Source: Nisaea nitritireducens (lineage in GTDB: Bacteria; Pseudomonadota; Alphaproteobacteria; Thalassobaculales; Thalassobaculaceae). From it: a stretch of DNA of 48,282 nt. Below are positions 26,979-35,122 of the stretch, piece by piece. The notes under the pieces were generated by a model. That model was not told the DNA's origin and searched no databases. It saw nothing but the letters and a program-made list of their open reading frames with translations. A program made the translations under genes and the position numbers. Each line of letters begins with the position of its first letter. The first letter of the stretch is position 1. The DNA is taken from assembly GCF_014904795.1 (NCBI RefSeq), contig NZ_JACZFS010000034.1, forward strand, positions 1-48,282, written 5' to 3'.

Positions 26979-28145
26979 TTATCCTGCGAATGCTGCTTTC
27001 GCGGCTGCAAGTGCAGCACCTTTATCGGCGCTGGCACCAAGGTCGGCAAGGGCAGCGGAAATCTGTTCCAGGTCGGTCAGGATATCTGCCTCGCTGACCC
27101 ATCCCATGGTGCCGATCCGAACCAGGCGATCCTTCAGGTCCTCGAACCGGGTGCCGGCGATCATGAAATTATAGCGCTCCGCCAGATGATCGATCAGCGC
27201 CGGAGCGGAAACTCCCTCCGGTGTTTTCACCACAACCAGCGTCGGGCTCGGCGTGCCTGTCGGGAAAACCGAGAAACCGAGGGCTTCAAGCCCGGCGGTA
27301 AGCGCACGGTTAAGCCGCAGATGCCGTGCCAGTGTCGCATCCAGCCCCTCCTCGCCGATCATGGTCAAGGACTCGTCGAGGGCATTCAGCATGGCGACCG
27401 GAGCTGTATAGGTCGGCTCGCCCTTCTCCGCCATCGGCCGGAAACGGCGATAGTCGAAATAGCCGCGCGGACCGCGATCGTCGCGCTCGATCACACCCCA
27501 TGCCTTCTCGCTGATGCTGGCGATGCCGAGGCCCGGCGGGCACATCAGGCATTTCTGCGAGGCGGACACCACGATATCGACGCCCCACTCATCGGCGCGC
27601 AATTCGGCCCCGCCAAGACCGCTGACACTGTCGCAGACCAGAACCGATTCCGTTTCCGCAACGACCCCGCCAAGCGCCTTCAGATCGGTCAGCGCACCCG
27701 TCGAGCTCTCGCTGTGCACAGTCAGGACAGCCGCATAGCTTTTCTCGCCCAGCGCCCGGCGCACGCCATCAAGATCAATCGGATCGCCAAGACCGGAGAC
27801 TACCTCGTCGACCTCGGCGCCGATCCCCTCGGCCAGCCGCCGGAAGACCGGCCCCCACTGGCCGTTGGTCGCGATCAGCACCCGCTGACCGGGCCCGGCG
27901 ACATTGATAACGCCCGATTCCATGGCGCCAATGCCGGTCGAGGCGAAGATAAAGGGCGGAACGCCGGAGCGGCCGAGAATGGGCTGCAACCGGTCCTGGA
28001 TCGCCTTGAACCGGGCCAGGAATTCAGGCCCGCGATGGGCGATCATCGGCTGTGCCGCAGCATTGCGGACCCGTTCGGGAACGGCGGTCGGGCCGGGCAG
28101 ACGCAGGCGGTAGGGCAGGGAAGCCCCGGTGCTGGAGGCGGACAT
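26979..28145 (-). CDS. Class V aminotransferase (serine/alanine-glyoxylate type)
   Basis: About 388 residues from the ATG at 28145 (ATG 28157 and 28190 are in-frame alternatives; none has a good ribosome-binding site). The PLP enzyme pattern is clear: the start LPGPTAVPERV, HRGPEF, STGIGAMESGVINVAGPG for the cofactor phosphate, and VCDSVSGLGGAELRADEWGVDIVVSASQKCLMCPPG with the Schiff-base Lys in SQKCL. This group includes serine-glyoxylate, alanine-glyoxylate and related transaminases. It precedes the arylmalonate-decarboxylase-like gene by 16 bases, so it probably handles an amino product or donor of the same catabolic route. An inverted repeat at 28198-28215 lies upstream. Confidence 0.88.
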   Translation of the reverse strand: MSASSTGASLPYRLRLPGPTAVPERVRNAAAQPMIAHRGPEFLARFKAIQDRLQPILGRSGVPPFIFASTGIGAMESGVINVAGPGQRVLIATNGQWGPVFRRLAEGIGAEVDEVVSGLGDPIDLDGVRRALGEKSYAAVLTVHSESSTGALTDLKALGGVVAETESVLVCDSVSGLGGAELRADEWGVDIVVSASQKCLMCPPGLGIASISEKAWGVIERDDRGPRGYFDYRRFRPMAEKGEPTYTAPVAMLNALDESLTMIGEEGLDATLARHLRLNRALTAGLEALGFSVFPTGTPSPTLVVVKTPEGVSAPALIDHLAERYNFMIAGTRFEDLKDRLVRIGTMGWVSEADILTDLEQISAALADLGASADKGAALAAAKAAFAG

Positions 28146-28197
28146 GGCTTTGCTCATGAAATGGATCTTGGAACGAGGAGACCACGCCATGGAACCA

Positions 28198-28215
28198 GCG
28201 CTGTCATGTCAGCGC
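28198..28215. promoter_or_regulatory. Inverted repeat upstream of the aminotransferase operon
   Basis: GCGCTG and CAGCGC flank six bases. The same half-sites with a seven-base spacer occur at 31081-31099 upstream of another enzyme pair. It could be an operator or a hairpin; short GC-rich inverted repeats also arise by chance. Confidence 0.25.
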
Positions 28216-28264
28216 AAGGGGGCAGTCAGGAAAGAAGATCCGGCGGTAGCGGCACGGACCGCGC

Positions 28265-28930
28265 TCAAAGCATCAGGAAATCGTCGGCACTCTGGATCAG
28301 GGGCTGGCTGGCCGCGTCAAACCGGAAAAGCTCGGCGTCGCTCGCGCTGGAAACAGTCCCGGTCTCCTGATCCGCCGCCCGGCGATGCAGACCGATCTCG
28401 TTCAAGCCGTCTTCCGGAACGGCGCGGGCCGCTTCCATGCCCCGCATGGCGGCATGCATGGGCGAGCCTTCAAGCCCGGCCCGACGGGCAGCACCGGCGA
28501 CCGTATCGACCAGTTCCAGTTCATAGAGATCGGCGCCAGCTGAACGGACCAGCGCATCCGCGCCGATCTCGTCCCGGGCACTGTCCTCGCCATAGGAAGC
28601 AACCAGCCGACTGATCGCGGCAAAGGTCTGGTCCGTCTCCACACCGGCAACAAGGCTTCCGGTCTCGATCACGATCTCGGCGGGCTCCGCACCGCGTGCC
28701 TCGGGCAAGGATGGGCTGGACTCGCGCAGATGCGACGGGTCTGACGCCCGCCGGTAGCCTTTGAAATCCTCTCCGTCCAGATTCCGCGCAATGACCTCGC
28801 GCGACCAGTCGCCCGGCGCAACTCCCTGCTGCCAGAATCCAAAACTGTGCATCTGAAGGCCGTCCGCACCGGCGCCTGCAGGTGCGGATACCTCCGAAAC
28901 CCCGGAGTCCATTCTTTCGGCAAATGCCAT
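28265..28930 (-). CDS. Hypothetical protein, no recognised family
   Basis: 221 residues, not recognised. The composition is Ala/Glu/Asp-rich and acidic, with no signal peptide or membrane helix. A Ser/Pro-rich region at about 60-85 separates a short N-terminal part (FGFWQQGVAPGDWSREV) from a helical middle (ETDQTFAAISRLVASYGEDSARDEIGADALV) and an acidic tail (SADDFLML). ATG 28930 has GGAAG about nine bases upstream. Codon use looks normal for the genome, so I take it as a real gene. It is flanked by the aminotransferase operon on one side and the TPR-sulfotransferase gene on the other, all leftward, but a functional link is not evident. Confidence 0.6.
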   Translation of the reverse strand: MAFAERMDSGVSEVSAPAGAGADGLQMHSFGFWQQGVAPGDWSREVIARNLDGEDFKGYRRASDPSHLRESSPSLPEARGAEPAEIVIETGSLVAGVETDQTFAAISRLVASYGEDSARDEIGADALVRSAGADLYELELVDTVAGAARRAGLEGSPMHAAMRGMEAARAVPEDGLNEIGLHRRAADQETGTVSSASDAELFRFDAASQPLIQSADDFLML

Positions 28931-29052
28931 CGGCAACTGCTTCCATCACGTGTTCAGGCCCGCCCGGCGGCGCGCCTCTGTAGAGACGTGAGGTAAGCAA
29001 GAAGCAAGCCAAACCTGGAGTTCATCGAGAAAGACGCGTTCGGCGCCGGACG

Positions 29053-30834
29053 TTAACCCTGAGCTTCGTCTTCCCCGCGCGGGATGATCCCCGGATCGCC
29101 ATAGCCGAAATGCTCGGCATACGGGGCAAGTGTGTCCAGATAAGGCGCCATCTGGTCCCGGTATCGTGCCCACCGGCCAACAGCGCGCGTATAGATCGGC
29201 TCCGAAACCTGGCGGAAACTGGGGGTGCGGATCATCCCGCGCGCCTTGGCGTGCGCCGTGTGATCGAGGACCGCGTCGGTCCAGTCGAGGCCAAGGAAGC
29301 TGGTCACCCGCCGGGCAGTTCCTTCCGTGTCCGCAACCAGATCCTCGTAGCGCACGGTAATATGGTCGGGCGACAGCGTCTGCTCAATCTCCTGCCACAG
29401 CGCCATGACGCGCGCGTAGAAACCGGCGGCTCCCTGCATAGAGGTGAAACTGGCCATCGCCGAATTGAGCCGGATCGACTGCATGAAACAGCTCAGGCAG
29501 CAATCGCAGGGATGGCGCAGGGACAGGATGACCTTGGCCTTCGGATAGAGCCTGAGGGCCAGCGGCAGATAGACGATGTTGAGCGGCATCTTGTCGATCA
29601 CCACGCGCGGCCGGCTCCCCTCTTCCCCTGCCCAGCGCGCCAGCTTTGCCCGGTATTCCGCCCGCAGCTTGTCGGCGTCAGCCTGCGTGAGCGCGGCCAG
29701 CCGTTCGGCCAGCGTTCCCTCCCCCAGCGCCGCGAACCCGGCCCCGACGCTGGAAAGCACGGGCTGCTCCTCGATCACCCGCGCATCCGGATGGGCATCC
29801 AGAATCTGGTCCAATAACGTTGTTCCCGAGCGAGGAAAGCCGACCATGAACACGGCGGGCGGTTCCGCCTCCGATAGAGGCGTCCAGCGCGTCGGCCACC
29901 CGTCCGATATCGCCCTCTCATAAGCATTGAGCGTGTTCAAAAACAGGCGCGGGTCAGCAGTACCCGACGGCGCGCGCTGGACCGCGATCTCATTGCCACG
30001 CTCGAAACGAGCCCAGGCCTCATCATATTGCCCGAGCCGGTCGAGAACGGTCCCCAGCTCAAACTCGACGGCATCGCGCCCCGCCTCGCCGTCCAGCGCC
30101 TCCGGCAAAGCCTGCAAGCGATGCAGAGCCCCTTCGAGATCGCCCTGGCGACGCTCGACAATCGAGAGAAACACCGCGCTCACGTGATCTTCCGGATCGA
30201 TGACCAGAGCCCGGCGAGCCGCCCTGTCCGCGAGGTCAAGTTTCGACAAGGTCTCGGCGAGGGCCGCCATCCGGCGCCAGGCAAGATTGCCGTCCGGGCC
30301 GGCAAGCAAGGCCCGGCGCAACTCCGTCTCGGCTTCTCTCTCACGGCCGGATTCACGCAGGATCACGGCGAGATTGACCCGTACCCATGCCATGTTCGGA
30401 TCGGCATGCAGGGCATCCCGGGCAGCGCGCTCCGCTTCACGGAGTCGTCCCAATTCCTGATAACTGCTTGCAAGGGCACCCAGCGCCTCTGCCTTGCCCG
30501 GATGGGTCAGCGCCCAGAGCGCCGTCGCCCTGTGACGGCCGGCCAGAGGTTCTGCAGTGGAGGCAACAGTCAACAAAGCCGTCGCGGATGGGGACGCCGG
30601 ATCAAGCAGCACAGCCCGCCGCGCCGCCGTCAGGGCAAGCGAGGGCACTCCAGCCCGCAATCCCGCCGCCGCCGCCTGAACCCATCCACCCACCGCCGCC
30701 GGGTGGCGCCGGGCGACACGCATGAACCCATCCGCCGATCCCGCCAGATCCCCACGCTCCAACGCCGCCTGCGCCTCTGCCATCAGGCGGCGGCTTTCGG
30801 TCAGATAATCTGGATCAGCGACAAAGGCGGACAT
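29053..30834 (-). CDS. TPR-repeat / sulfotransferase fusion protein
   Basis: 593 residues. The N-terminal 300 residues are tandem tetratricopeptide repeats (for example LGALASSYQELGRLREAERAARDALHADP). From about residue 325 a Sulfotransfer_3 domain follows. Its 5'-phosphosulfate loop is FMVGFPRSGTTLLDQIL, with PRSGTT at 333-338, and a 3'-phosphate region lies near ILSLRHPCDCCLSCFMQS. Such enzymes move sulfate from PAPS to protein, glycan or lipid acceptors; the repeats probably recruit the acceptor. The acceptor is unknown and no PAPS-synthesis genes are nearby. ATG 30834 gives a natural start; an upstream in-frame TTG or ATG would add eight Cys-containing residues. The double Cys in HPCDCC is notable. 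Confidence 0.87.
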   Translation of the reverse strand: MSAFVADPDYLTESRRLMAEAQAALERGDLAGSADGFMRVARRHPAAVGGWVQAAAAGLRAGVPSLALTAARRAVLLDPASPSATALLTVASTAEPLAGRHRATALWALTHPGKAEALGALASSYQELGRLREAERAARDALHADPNMAWVRVNLAVILRESGREREAETELRRALLAGPDGNLAWRRMAALAETLSKLDLADRAARRALVIDPEDHVSAVFLSIVERRQGDLEGALHRLQALPEALDGEAGRDAVEFELGTVLDRLGQYDEAWARFERGNEIAVQRAPSGTADPRLFLNTLNAYERAISDGWPTRWTPLSEAEPPAVFMVGFPRSGTTLLDQILDAHPDARVIEEQPVLSSVGAGFAALGEGTLAERLAALTQADADKLRAEYRAKLARWAGEEGSRPRVVIDKMPLNIVYLPLALRLYPKAKVILSLRHPCDCCLSCFMQSIRLNSAMASFTSMQGAAGFYARVMALWQEIEQTLSPDHITVRYEDLVADTEGTARRVTSFLGLDWTDAVLDHTAHAKARGMIRTPSFRQVSEPIYTRAVGRWARYRDQMAPYLDTLAPYAEHFGYGDPGIIPRGEDEAQG

Positions 30835-31080
30835 CGGGCAAACTCTTTGGCAATTCAACGCGAGAGTAGTTGATCAGCACTGGCCAGCGATAGCCATACC
30901 CATGCAATAAATAAGAAGGGGGACAGCCAAGGACGAACAGGGGCCGGATCCCGTTGAAGATGCGGCGCCATCCTCAGAAAACAAACCGGATGCACCGGGC
31001 GTGACGGCCGCAATCCCCGTTGGCAGAGCTCCGCTCCTGGTCTATGGGATGTAGACGGTCATTCACGGCCGACCTGCCAA

Positions 31081-31099
31081 GCGCTGCTTCAGACAGCGC
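31081..31099. promoter_or_regulatory. Inverted repeat upstream of the acetolactate-synthase-like gene
   Basis: GCGCTG and CAGCGC flank seven bases, about 30 bp before the start codon and just ahead of the GGAGG ribosome-binding site. The half-sites are the same as at 28198-28215. It could form a hairpin in the leader or serve as an operator. Confidence 0.28.
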
Positions 31100-31129
31100 C
31101 AGAAAAGTCGATCCGCACCCGGAGGAAAC

Positions 31130-32758
31130 ATGCCAAGCGTCGGCACCCTGATCGTGGATACACTGGTCCGGAACGGCATCGACCGGGTCTTCTGCGTCCC
31201 CGGCGAAAGCTATCTCGGCCTGCTGGACGCGCTGTACGAGCGGGACGATATCGACACTGTGGTCTGCCGGCACGAAGCCGGCGCCGGGTTCATGGCCCTG
31301 GCCGACGCCCGGCTCTCCGGTGTGCCGGGTATCGCCTGTGTCAGCCGCGGCCCCGGTGCCAGCAATGCCGCCATCGCCGTCCATACCGCCCAGCAGGACG
31401 GCGTGCCCTTCATCCTCCTCGTCGGCCAGGTGCCGACACAGGACTTGCGGCGGGATTCCTTCCAGGAAATCGACTACGGCCACATGTTCGGCCGGATCGC
31501 CAAATGGACCGCCGAGATCACCGACCCGGAGCGGGCCCCGGAGGTCATGCTGCGGGCCCTCGTCACCGCCACGACGGGGACGCCGGGCCCGGTTGTCGTG
31601 GTCGTGCCGGAGGACGTGCTGACCGCGAGCCTCGACGCCCTGCCGGTCATCGTCCCGGCACTGCCGGTAATGGCGCCCGACCCGGCCCAACTCGCCACGT
31701 TGCGCGATGCCCTCGTCGCGGCCGAACGGCCGCTTGCCATTGTCGGCAGCGCCTTTGACCGGCCCGGCGGCCGCGCGGCCATCGGCGATTTCCTCTCCAC
31801 CTGGCAGATCCCGGCAGTGGTCTCCTTCCGCCGCCAGGACCTGGTCGACAATACCGAGCGGCACTATGCCGGCGACATGGGGCTGGCCAACCCGGCGGAC
31901 CAGATGGCGGCGCTGCGCGACGCCGACCTGCTGCTCGTGCTCGGCGCCCGGCTCTCGGACATCACCACCCAGGGCTACAGCTTTCCGCGCATGGTCCGGC
32001 CGGAGATGAAACTGGTCCACGTCCACGCTGACCCGGCGCAGATCGGCACCCATTTCGCGCCGGACATCTCGTTCGTCTGCGACCCCATCCGTTTCGTTAC
32101 TGAAATGGGTTCGAGCACGACACCACCGCCAAACGGCAGGGCGGCCTGGACCGACCGGTTGCGCACCATCCGCAACGGTATCGCCGCGCCGCGCAGCTTT
32201 TCCGTTACCGACGGCATGCCGTTCGAGACGGTGATCCACCGGATGGGTGAAATCCTGCCGGAGGACGCCATCGTCACGGTGGATGCCGGCACTTTCGGTG
32301 CGCCGGTCTATCGGGTGGTGCCCTTCCGGCCATCCCAGCGGCTTCTGGCGCCGATTTCCGGCGCCATGGGTTTCGGAGTCCCGGCCGCGGTTGCAGCCGG
32401 CCTGCGCCGGCCCGGCACGCCGGTGATCTGCCTTGTCGGCGACGGCGGTTTCCTGATGACCGGCAGCGAGCTTTCCGTCGCCATGGAACGCGGTCTGCCG
32501 CTGAAGGTGATTCTCTCGGAGAACGGCGTCTATGCGTCGATCCGGATCAACCAGGAGCGCCACTTTCCGGGCCGTCCGGTCGGTACCGGCTTCGTCAATC
32601 CGAACCTCGAGCTGATGGGACGGGCCTATGGCTTCGCCGTCACACGGTTGAAGACAGAGGCCGATCTCGACCTCCTGCCGGCGCTTCTCGCCGCGCCCGG
32701 GCCGCAATTCATTGTCGTCGATACCAGCTTGGACGCGGTGCTGCCCAGGAACAGTTAG
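31130..32758 (+). CDS. Thiamine-pyrophosphate enzyme, acetolactate synthase large subunit-like
   Basis: A 542-residue ThDP enzyme with the three domains of the acetolactate synthase/benzoylformate decarboxylase family. The N-terminal PYR domain has FCVPGESYLGLLDAL and the cofactor-activating Glu49 (CRHEAGAGFMA). The central domain runs from about 190 to 330. The C-terminal PP domain has GDGGFLMTGSELSVAMERGLPLKVILSEN, the metal-ThDP motif. It lacks a nearby regulatory subunit and branched-chain genes, so it is probably not the anabolic IlvB. A 2-oxoacid decarboxylase or carboligase paired with the following dehydrogenase is more likely. GGAGG lies four bases before ATG 31130. The SDR gene follows by 82 bases. 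Confidence 0.88.
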   Translation: MPSVGTLIVDTLVRNGIDRVFCVPGESYLGLLDALYERDDIDTVVCRHEAGAGFMALADARLSGVPGIACVSRGPGASNAAIAVHTAQQDGVPFILLVGQVPTQDLRRDSFQEIDYGHMFGRIAKWTAEITDPERAPEVMLRALVTATTGTPGPVVVVVPEDVLTASLDALPVIVPALPVMAPDPAQLATLRDALVAAERPLAIVGSAFDRPGGRAAIGDFLSTWQIPAVVSFRRQDLVDNTERHYAGDMGLANPADQMAALRDADLLLVLGARLSDITTQGYSFPRMVRPEMKLVHVHADPAQIGTHFAPDISFVCDPIRFVTEMGSSTTPPPNGRAAWTDRLRTIRNGIAAPRSFSVTDGMPFETVIHRMGEILPEDAIVTVDAGTFGAPVYRVVPFRPSQRLLAPISGAMGFGVPAAVAAGLRRPGTPVICLVGDGGFLMTGSELSVAMERGLPLKVILSENGVYASIRINQERHFPGRPVGTGFVNPNLELMGRAYGFAVTRLKTEADLDLLPALLAAPGPQFIVVDTSLDAVLPRNS

Positions 32759-32840
32759 GCGACCGCCCATCAACCATCGAACTGGCCAAACCGGTCCTGG
32801 AGTCCAAACTGCCAACAAGGCAACGGGAAGGGAAAGCATT

Positions 32841-33701
32841 ATGAGCGAGCGGAAAGTCGCATTGATCACAGGCGGGGGCGGCGGAATCGGGGCCGCCATG
32901 GCCAGGGCGGTCGCGGCACGCGGCGTCCGGATCGCGGTAACCGACATAGATGGCACCGCCGCCGGCAGAGTAGCTGCCGAAATCAACGAGCAGCATGGCG
33001 CGGGCTCCGCCATCGCCTTCCCGCACGATGTCTCCGTCGAGGATGACTGTACCAGGGCCGTCGCCGAGACAATCGCCGCCTTCGGCAGCCTCGACATCCT
33101 GTTCAACAATGCCGGGATCAGCGTCAGCACCTTCCGGCCCGACGCGGAGACGAACCTGCCCTCCATAGCGGAGGTCACTCCGGAGCTGATGACCAGGTTC
33201 TTCACAATCAACTACATGGGCGCCGTGCATATGATCCGCGCCGCGGCGCCGGCCATGGTCGAGCGTGGCTGGGGCCGTGTCGTCAACAACACGACCAGTT
33301 TCATTACCATGCTGCGGGTGCTGCCCTACGGCCCCCTGAAAGCCGCCCTGGAGGCGAGCTCCGCGGTCTGGGCGCAGGAACTGGAAGGCACCGGCGTCAC
33401 CGTCAACGTCCTGGTTCCGGGCGGACCGACCGATACCGCGTTCATCAGCGACGAAGCGGGCATTCCGCGCGCCAAGATGCTGAAGCCCGAGGTGATGGGG
33501 CCACCGGCCGCCTGGCTGGCCAGCCCCGAGTCCGACGGGATCACGGGCAAGCGCTACATCGCCGGCTTCTGGAACACGGCCTTGACCGAGCGCGATGCCG
33601 CAAAGGAGGCCGGTGCGCCGATCGGCTGGCCCGACCTCGCCGCCGCCACGCGGCTCTGGCCCGGTCAGGAGCCCGGCAAGGGTCCCGGCAAAGGGCTCTA
33701 G
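32841..33701 (+). CDS. SDR family oxidoreductase
   Basis: A 286-residue short-chain dehydrogenase. The NAD(P)-binding loop TGGGGGIG is at residues 10-17, the structural NNAG at 89-92, and the catalytic Ser153, Tyr163 and Lys167 (YGPLK) are all present. The C-terminus is longer and Gly/Lys-rich (PGQEPGKGPGKGL) and probably flexible. An acidic residue (Asp35) after the second strand suggests preference for NAD(H). GGGAAGGGAAAG precedes ATG 32841. It follows the ThDP enzyme in the same direction and could oxidise or reduce its hydroxyketone or aldehyde product. The substrate is unknown. Confidence 0.9.
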   Translation: MSERKVALITGGGGGIGAAMARAVAARGVRIAVTDIDGTAAGRVAAEINEQHGAGSAIAFPHDVSVEDDCTRAVAETIAAFGSLDILFNNAGISVSTFRPDAETNLPSIAEVTPELMTRFFTINYMGAVHMIRAAAPAMVERGWGRVVNNTTSFITMLRVLPYGPLKAALEASSAVWAQELEGTGVTVNVLVPGGPTDTAFISDEAGIPRAKMLKPEVMGPPAAWLASPESDGITGKRYIAGFWNTALTERDAAKEAGAPIGWPDLAAATRLWPGQEPGKGPGKGL

Positions 33702-33724
33702 CGGGGTAAGGGGGGCGAAATCGG

Positions 33725-33751
33725 AAAACGCCGTCCGGCCGGTCGTCGGCG
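33725..33751 (-). terminator. Possible terminator of the tRNA-Ser transcript
   Basis: On the minus strand CGCCG and CGGCG (forward 33747-33751 and 33729-33733) can pair around a GC-rich loop containing CCGGCCGG, followed by TTTT. It lies about 35 bases past the tRNA 3' end. The stem is only five base pairs, so confidence is modest. Confidence 0.4.
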
Positions 33752-33785
33752 GGCCATAACTCATTGAATATAATTTAAGGGGGTC

Positions 33786-33875
33786 TGGCGGAGAGAGAGG
33801 GATTCGAACCCTCGGAACGCTTGCGCGCTCAACGGTTTTCGAGACCGTCCCGTTCAACCACTCCGGCACCTCTCC
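33786..33875 (-). tRNA. tRNA-Ser (anticodon CGA)
   Basis: The minus strand reads as a 90-nt type II tRNA with the CCA end encoded (33786-33788). The acceptor stem starts GGAGAGG and closes with TCTCTCC. The D-arm contains GGTTGAACGG. The anticodon loop is CTCGAAA, giving anticodon CGA, which reads UCG serine codons. A long variable arm (TGAGCGCGCAAGCG) is typical of serine tRNAs, and the T-loop GGTTCGAATCC is intact. It stands alone between the SDR gene and a DUF1801 gene. tRNA genes are common integration sites, but no integrase or repeat is visible here. Confidence 0.96.
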
Positions 33876-33980
33876 GAACAGGGGCCGGAACATAGCGGGG
33901 CGGGTGGCGGGATTCAATACCGGAATTGCATGTCCAGCGTTCCGGCTTTCGCACTGGCCCGCGTCGCCTATTTCAGCCGG

Positions 33981-34391
33981 TTATTTCAGATGATAGGTCA
34001 GGGCGCTGCGGATGAGCAGCCGCAGCGGGTCGAGCGGCAGGGCTGTGCCCTCTCTGAAATGCACCGCGCGATTGCCTTCATACCGGAAGTCATCCGGGAA
34101 GAGGCTGCGGAAGTCCGGGATGAGTGTCGTCTGGCAATGGGTATAGAGGGCGAAGCCGCCCTGCTTCGGCAAACCGAGCCGGATGGTGGAGCCTGATCTG
34201 GTTTTCGGCGTCAGGTAGGCGGGCTGGCCCCATTTCAGGGTTTCCTCAAGAGGGCCGACCCCCGGCGTCTCCGCCGCCGTCTCGAAGATCAGATCGCGCA
34301 GCGCCAGCAGACCTTCCCGCTCCCTCGGAGGAAAGGACTCGTATGCAGCCGCGACGGCCGGATTCTCGAAAGGCGGTATTGCGTATGTCAT
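33981..34391 (-). CDS. DUF1801 domain-containing protein
   Basis: 136 residues. The DUF1801 (YdhG-like) pattern is visible: a helical start (YESFPPREREGLLALRDLIFETAAETPGVGPLEETLKWGQPAYL), then TIRLGLPKQGGFALYTHCQTTLIPDF and the ending AVHFREGTALPLDPLRLLIRSALTYHLK. The family is small and soluble with unresolved function; some relatives are iron-chaperone-like. ATG 34391 is preferred to an upstream in-frame start that would add six residues. The 314 bases between it and rplU contain the rplU promoter and leader. Confidence 0.85.
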   Translation of the reverse strand: MTYAIPPFENPAVAAAYESFPPREREGLLALRDLIFETAAETPGVGPLEETLKWGQPAYLTPKTRSGSTIRLGLPKQGGFALYTHCQTTLIPDFRSLFPDDFRYEGNRAVHFREGTALPLDPLRLLIRSALTYHLK

Positions 34392-34617
34392 GATACCGGT
34401 CCGCTTCACCCGGCCTGATCGTATCCGGCAGTATATTTCCCGTCAAAAGCACGGCGAAAACGCAATGCGCCTTCCGGCAATTCCGGCCCGGTTTTCCCGG
34501 CCTTTGCGCCTGCCCGCGTCGGACACTATATATAGGGGCCTGATCCGGTGACGATGCGGACATCCGGGGCCAACATATCTGCCCCGCAGATTCTCTCAAA
34601 AACCGGGCAATCCGCTG

Positions 34618-34645
34618 TTGACTTGAACGTCGCCAGGAGTATAGT
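34618..34645 (+). promoter_or_regulatory. Sigma-70 promoter of rplU-rpmA
   Basis: TTGACT at 34618-34623 and TATAGT at 34640-34645 are separated by 16 bases, close to the housekeeping consensus. Transcription would start near 34651-34652 and give a 54-base leader to rplU. Strong promoters are expected for ribosomal-protein genes. Confidence 0.68.
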
Positions 34646-34651
34646 CCGCCG

Positions 34652-34697
34652 CTCTGACGCGGGAGTAAGTGTCCGCGCGCCCTTTTCATTGCCAGAG
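34652..34697 (+). promoter_or_regulatory. rplU leader that can sequester its ribosome-binding site
   Basis: CTCTG (34652-34656) pairs with CAGAG (34693-34697), the only Shine-Dalgarno-like sequence before the rplU ATG. Nested inside, CGCGG (34658-34662) pairs with CCGCG (34673-34677). The whole predicted leader is therefore foldable into a structure that hides the ribosome-binding site, as in autogenously controlled ribosomal-protein mRNAs. The pairing is seen; regulation is inferred. Confidence 0.38.
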
Positions 34698-34705
34698 TAT
34701 TGACA

Positions 34706-35119
34706 ATGTTCGCAGTCGTTAAAACCGGCGGTAAACAGTACAAAGTCGCCCCGAACGACGTCATCAAGGTAGAGAAGCTTTCCGGCGATGCCGGTTCTTC
34801 CGTTGATCTTGCCGACGTTCTGATGCTGGGTGAAGGCGAAGACCTCACAGTTGGTGCGCCGACTGTCGAAGGTGCTGTTGTACGCGCCGAAGTGCTTGAG
34901 CAGACCAAAGGCGACAAGGTCGTCGTCTTTAAAAAGAAGCGCCGTCAGGGCTATCGCCGGACCCGTGGACATCGTCAGGAACTGACGGTTCTGCGTGTGA
35001 CCGACATCCTGGCCGACGGCAAGAAGAAAGCCGCGCCGAAGAAGGCCGCTGCCAAGAAAGCTCCGGCGAAAGCTGAAGCTCCGGCAGAGGTTTCGGCCGA
35101 AGCCGAGACGAAGGAGTAA
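34706..35119 (+). CDS. rplU: 50S ribosomal protein L21
   Basis: 137 residues. The conserved N-terminus [25 protein letters not shown], the centre [24 protein letters not shown] and the RNA-binding [23 protein letters not shown] are those of L21, which binds 23S rRNA in the large subunit. Beyond residue 103 a Lys/Ala-rich tail ([18 protein letters not shown]) extends about 30 residues past the bacterial core, as in many alphaproteobacteria. ATG 34706 starts the conserved sequence; a TTG two codons earlier is dismissed. It is followed after three bases by rpmA, with which it is co-transcribed. Confidence 0.97.
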   Translation: MFAVVKTGGKQYKVAPNDVIKVEKLSGDAGSSVDLADVLMLGEGEDLTVGAPTVEGAVVRAEVLEQTKGDKVVVFKKKRRQGYRRTRGHRQELTVLRVTDILADGKKKAAPKKAAAKKAPAKAEAPAEVSAEAETKE

Positions 35120-35122
35120 TCC

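Noticed and set aside
26979-28190. Longer aminotransferase beginning at 28190
   Set aside because: The extra 15 residues precede the conserved PLP-family start and no ribosome-binding site is visible; kept only as an alternative.
30974-33211. 745-residue reverse open frame opposite the ThDP enzyme and SDR genes
   Set aside because: Antisense artefact in GC-rich DNA; the forward genes have intact ThDP and SDR motifs.
33702-33980. Integration site at tRNA-Ser
   Set aside because: No integrase, no repeat of the tRNA 3' end elsewhere in the window and no change in gene content next to it.
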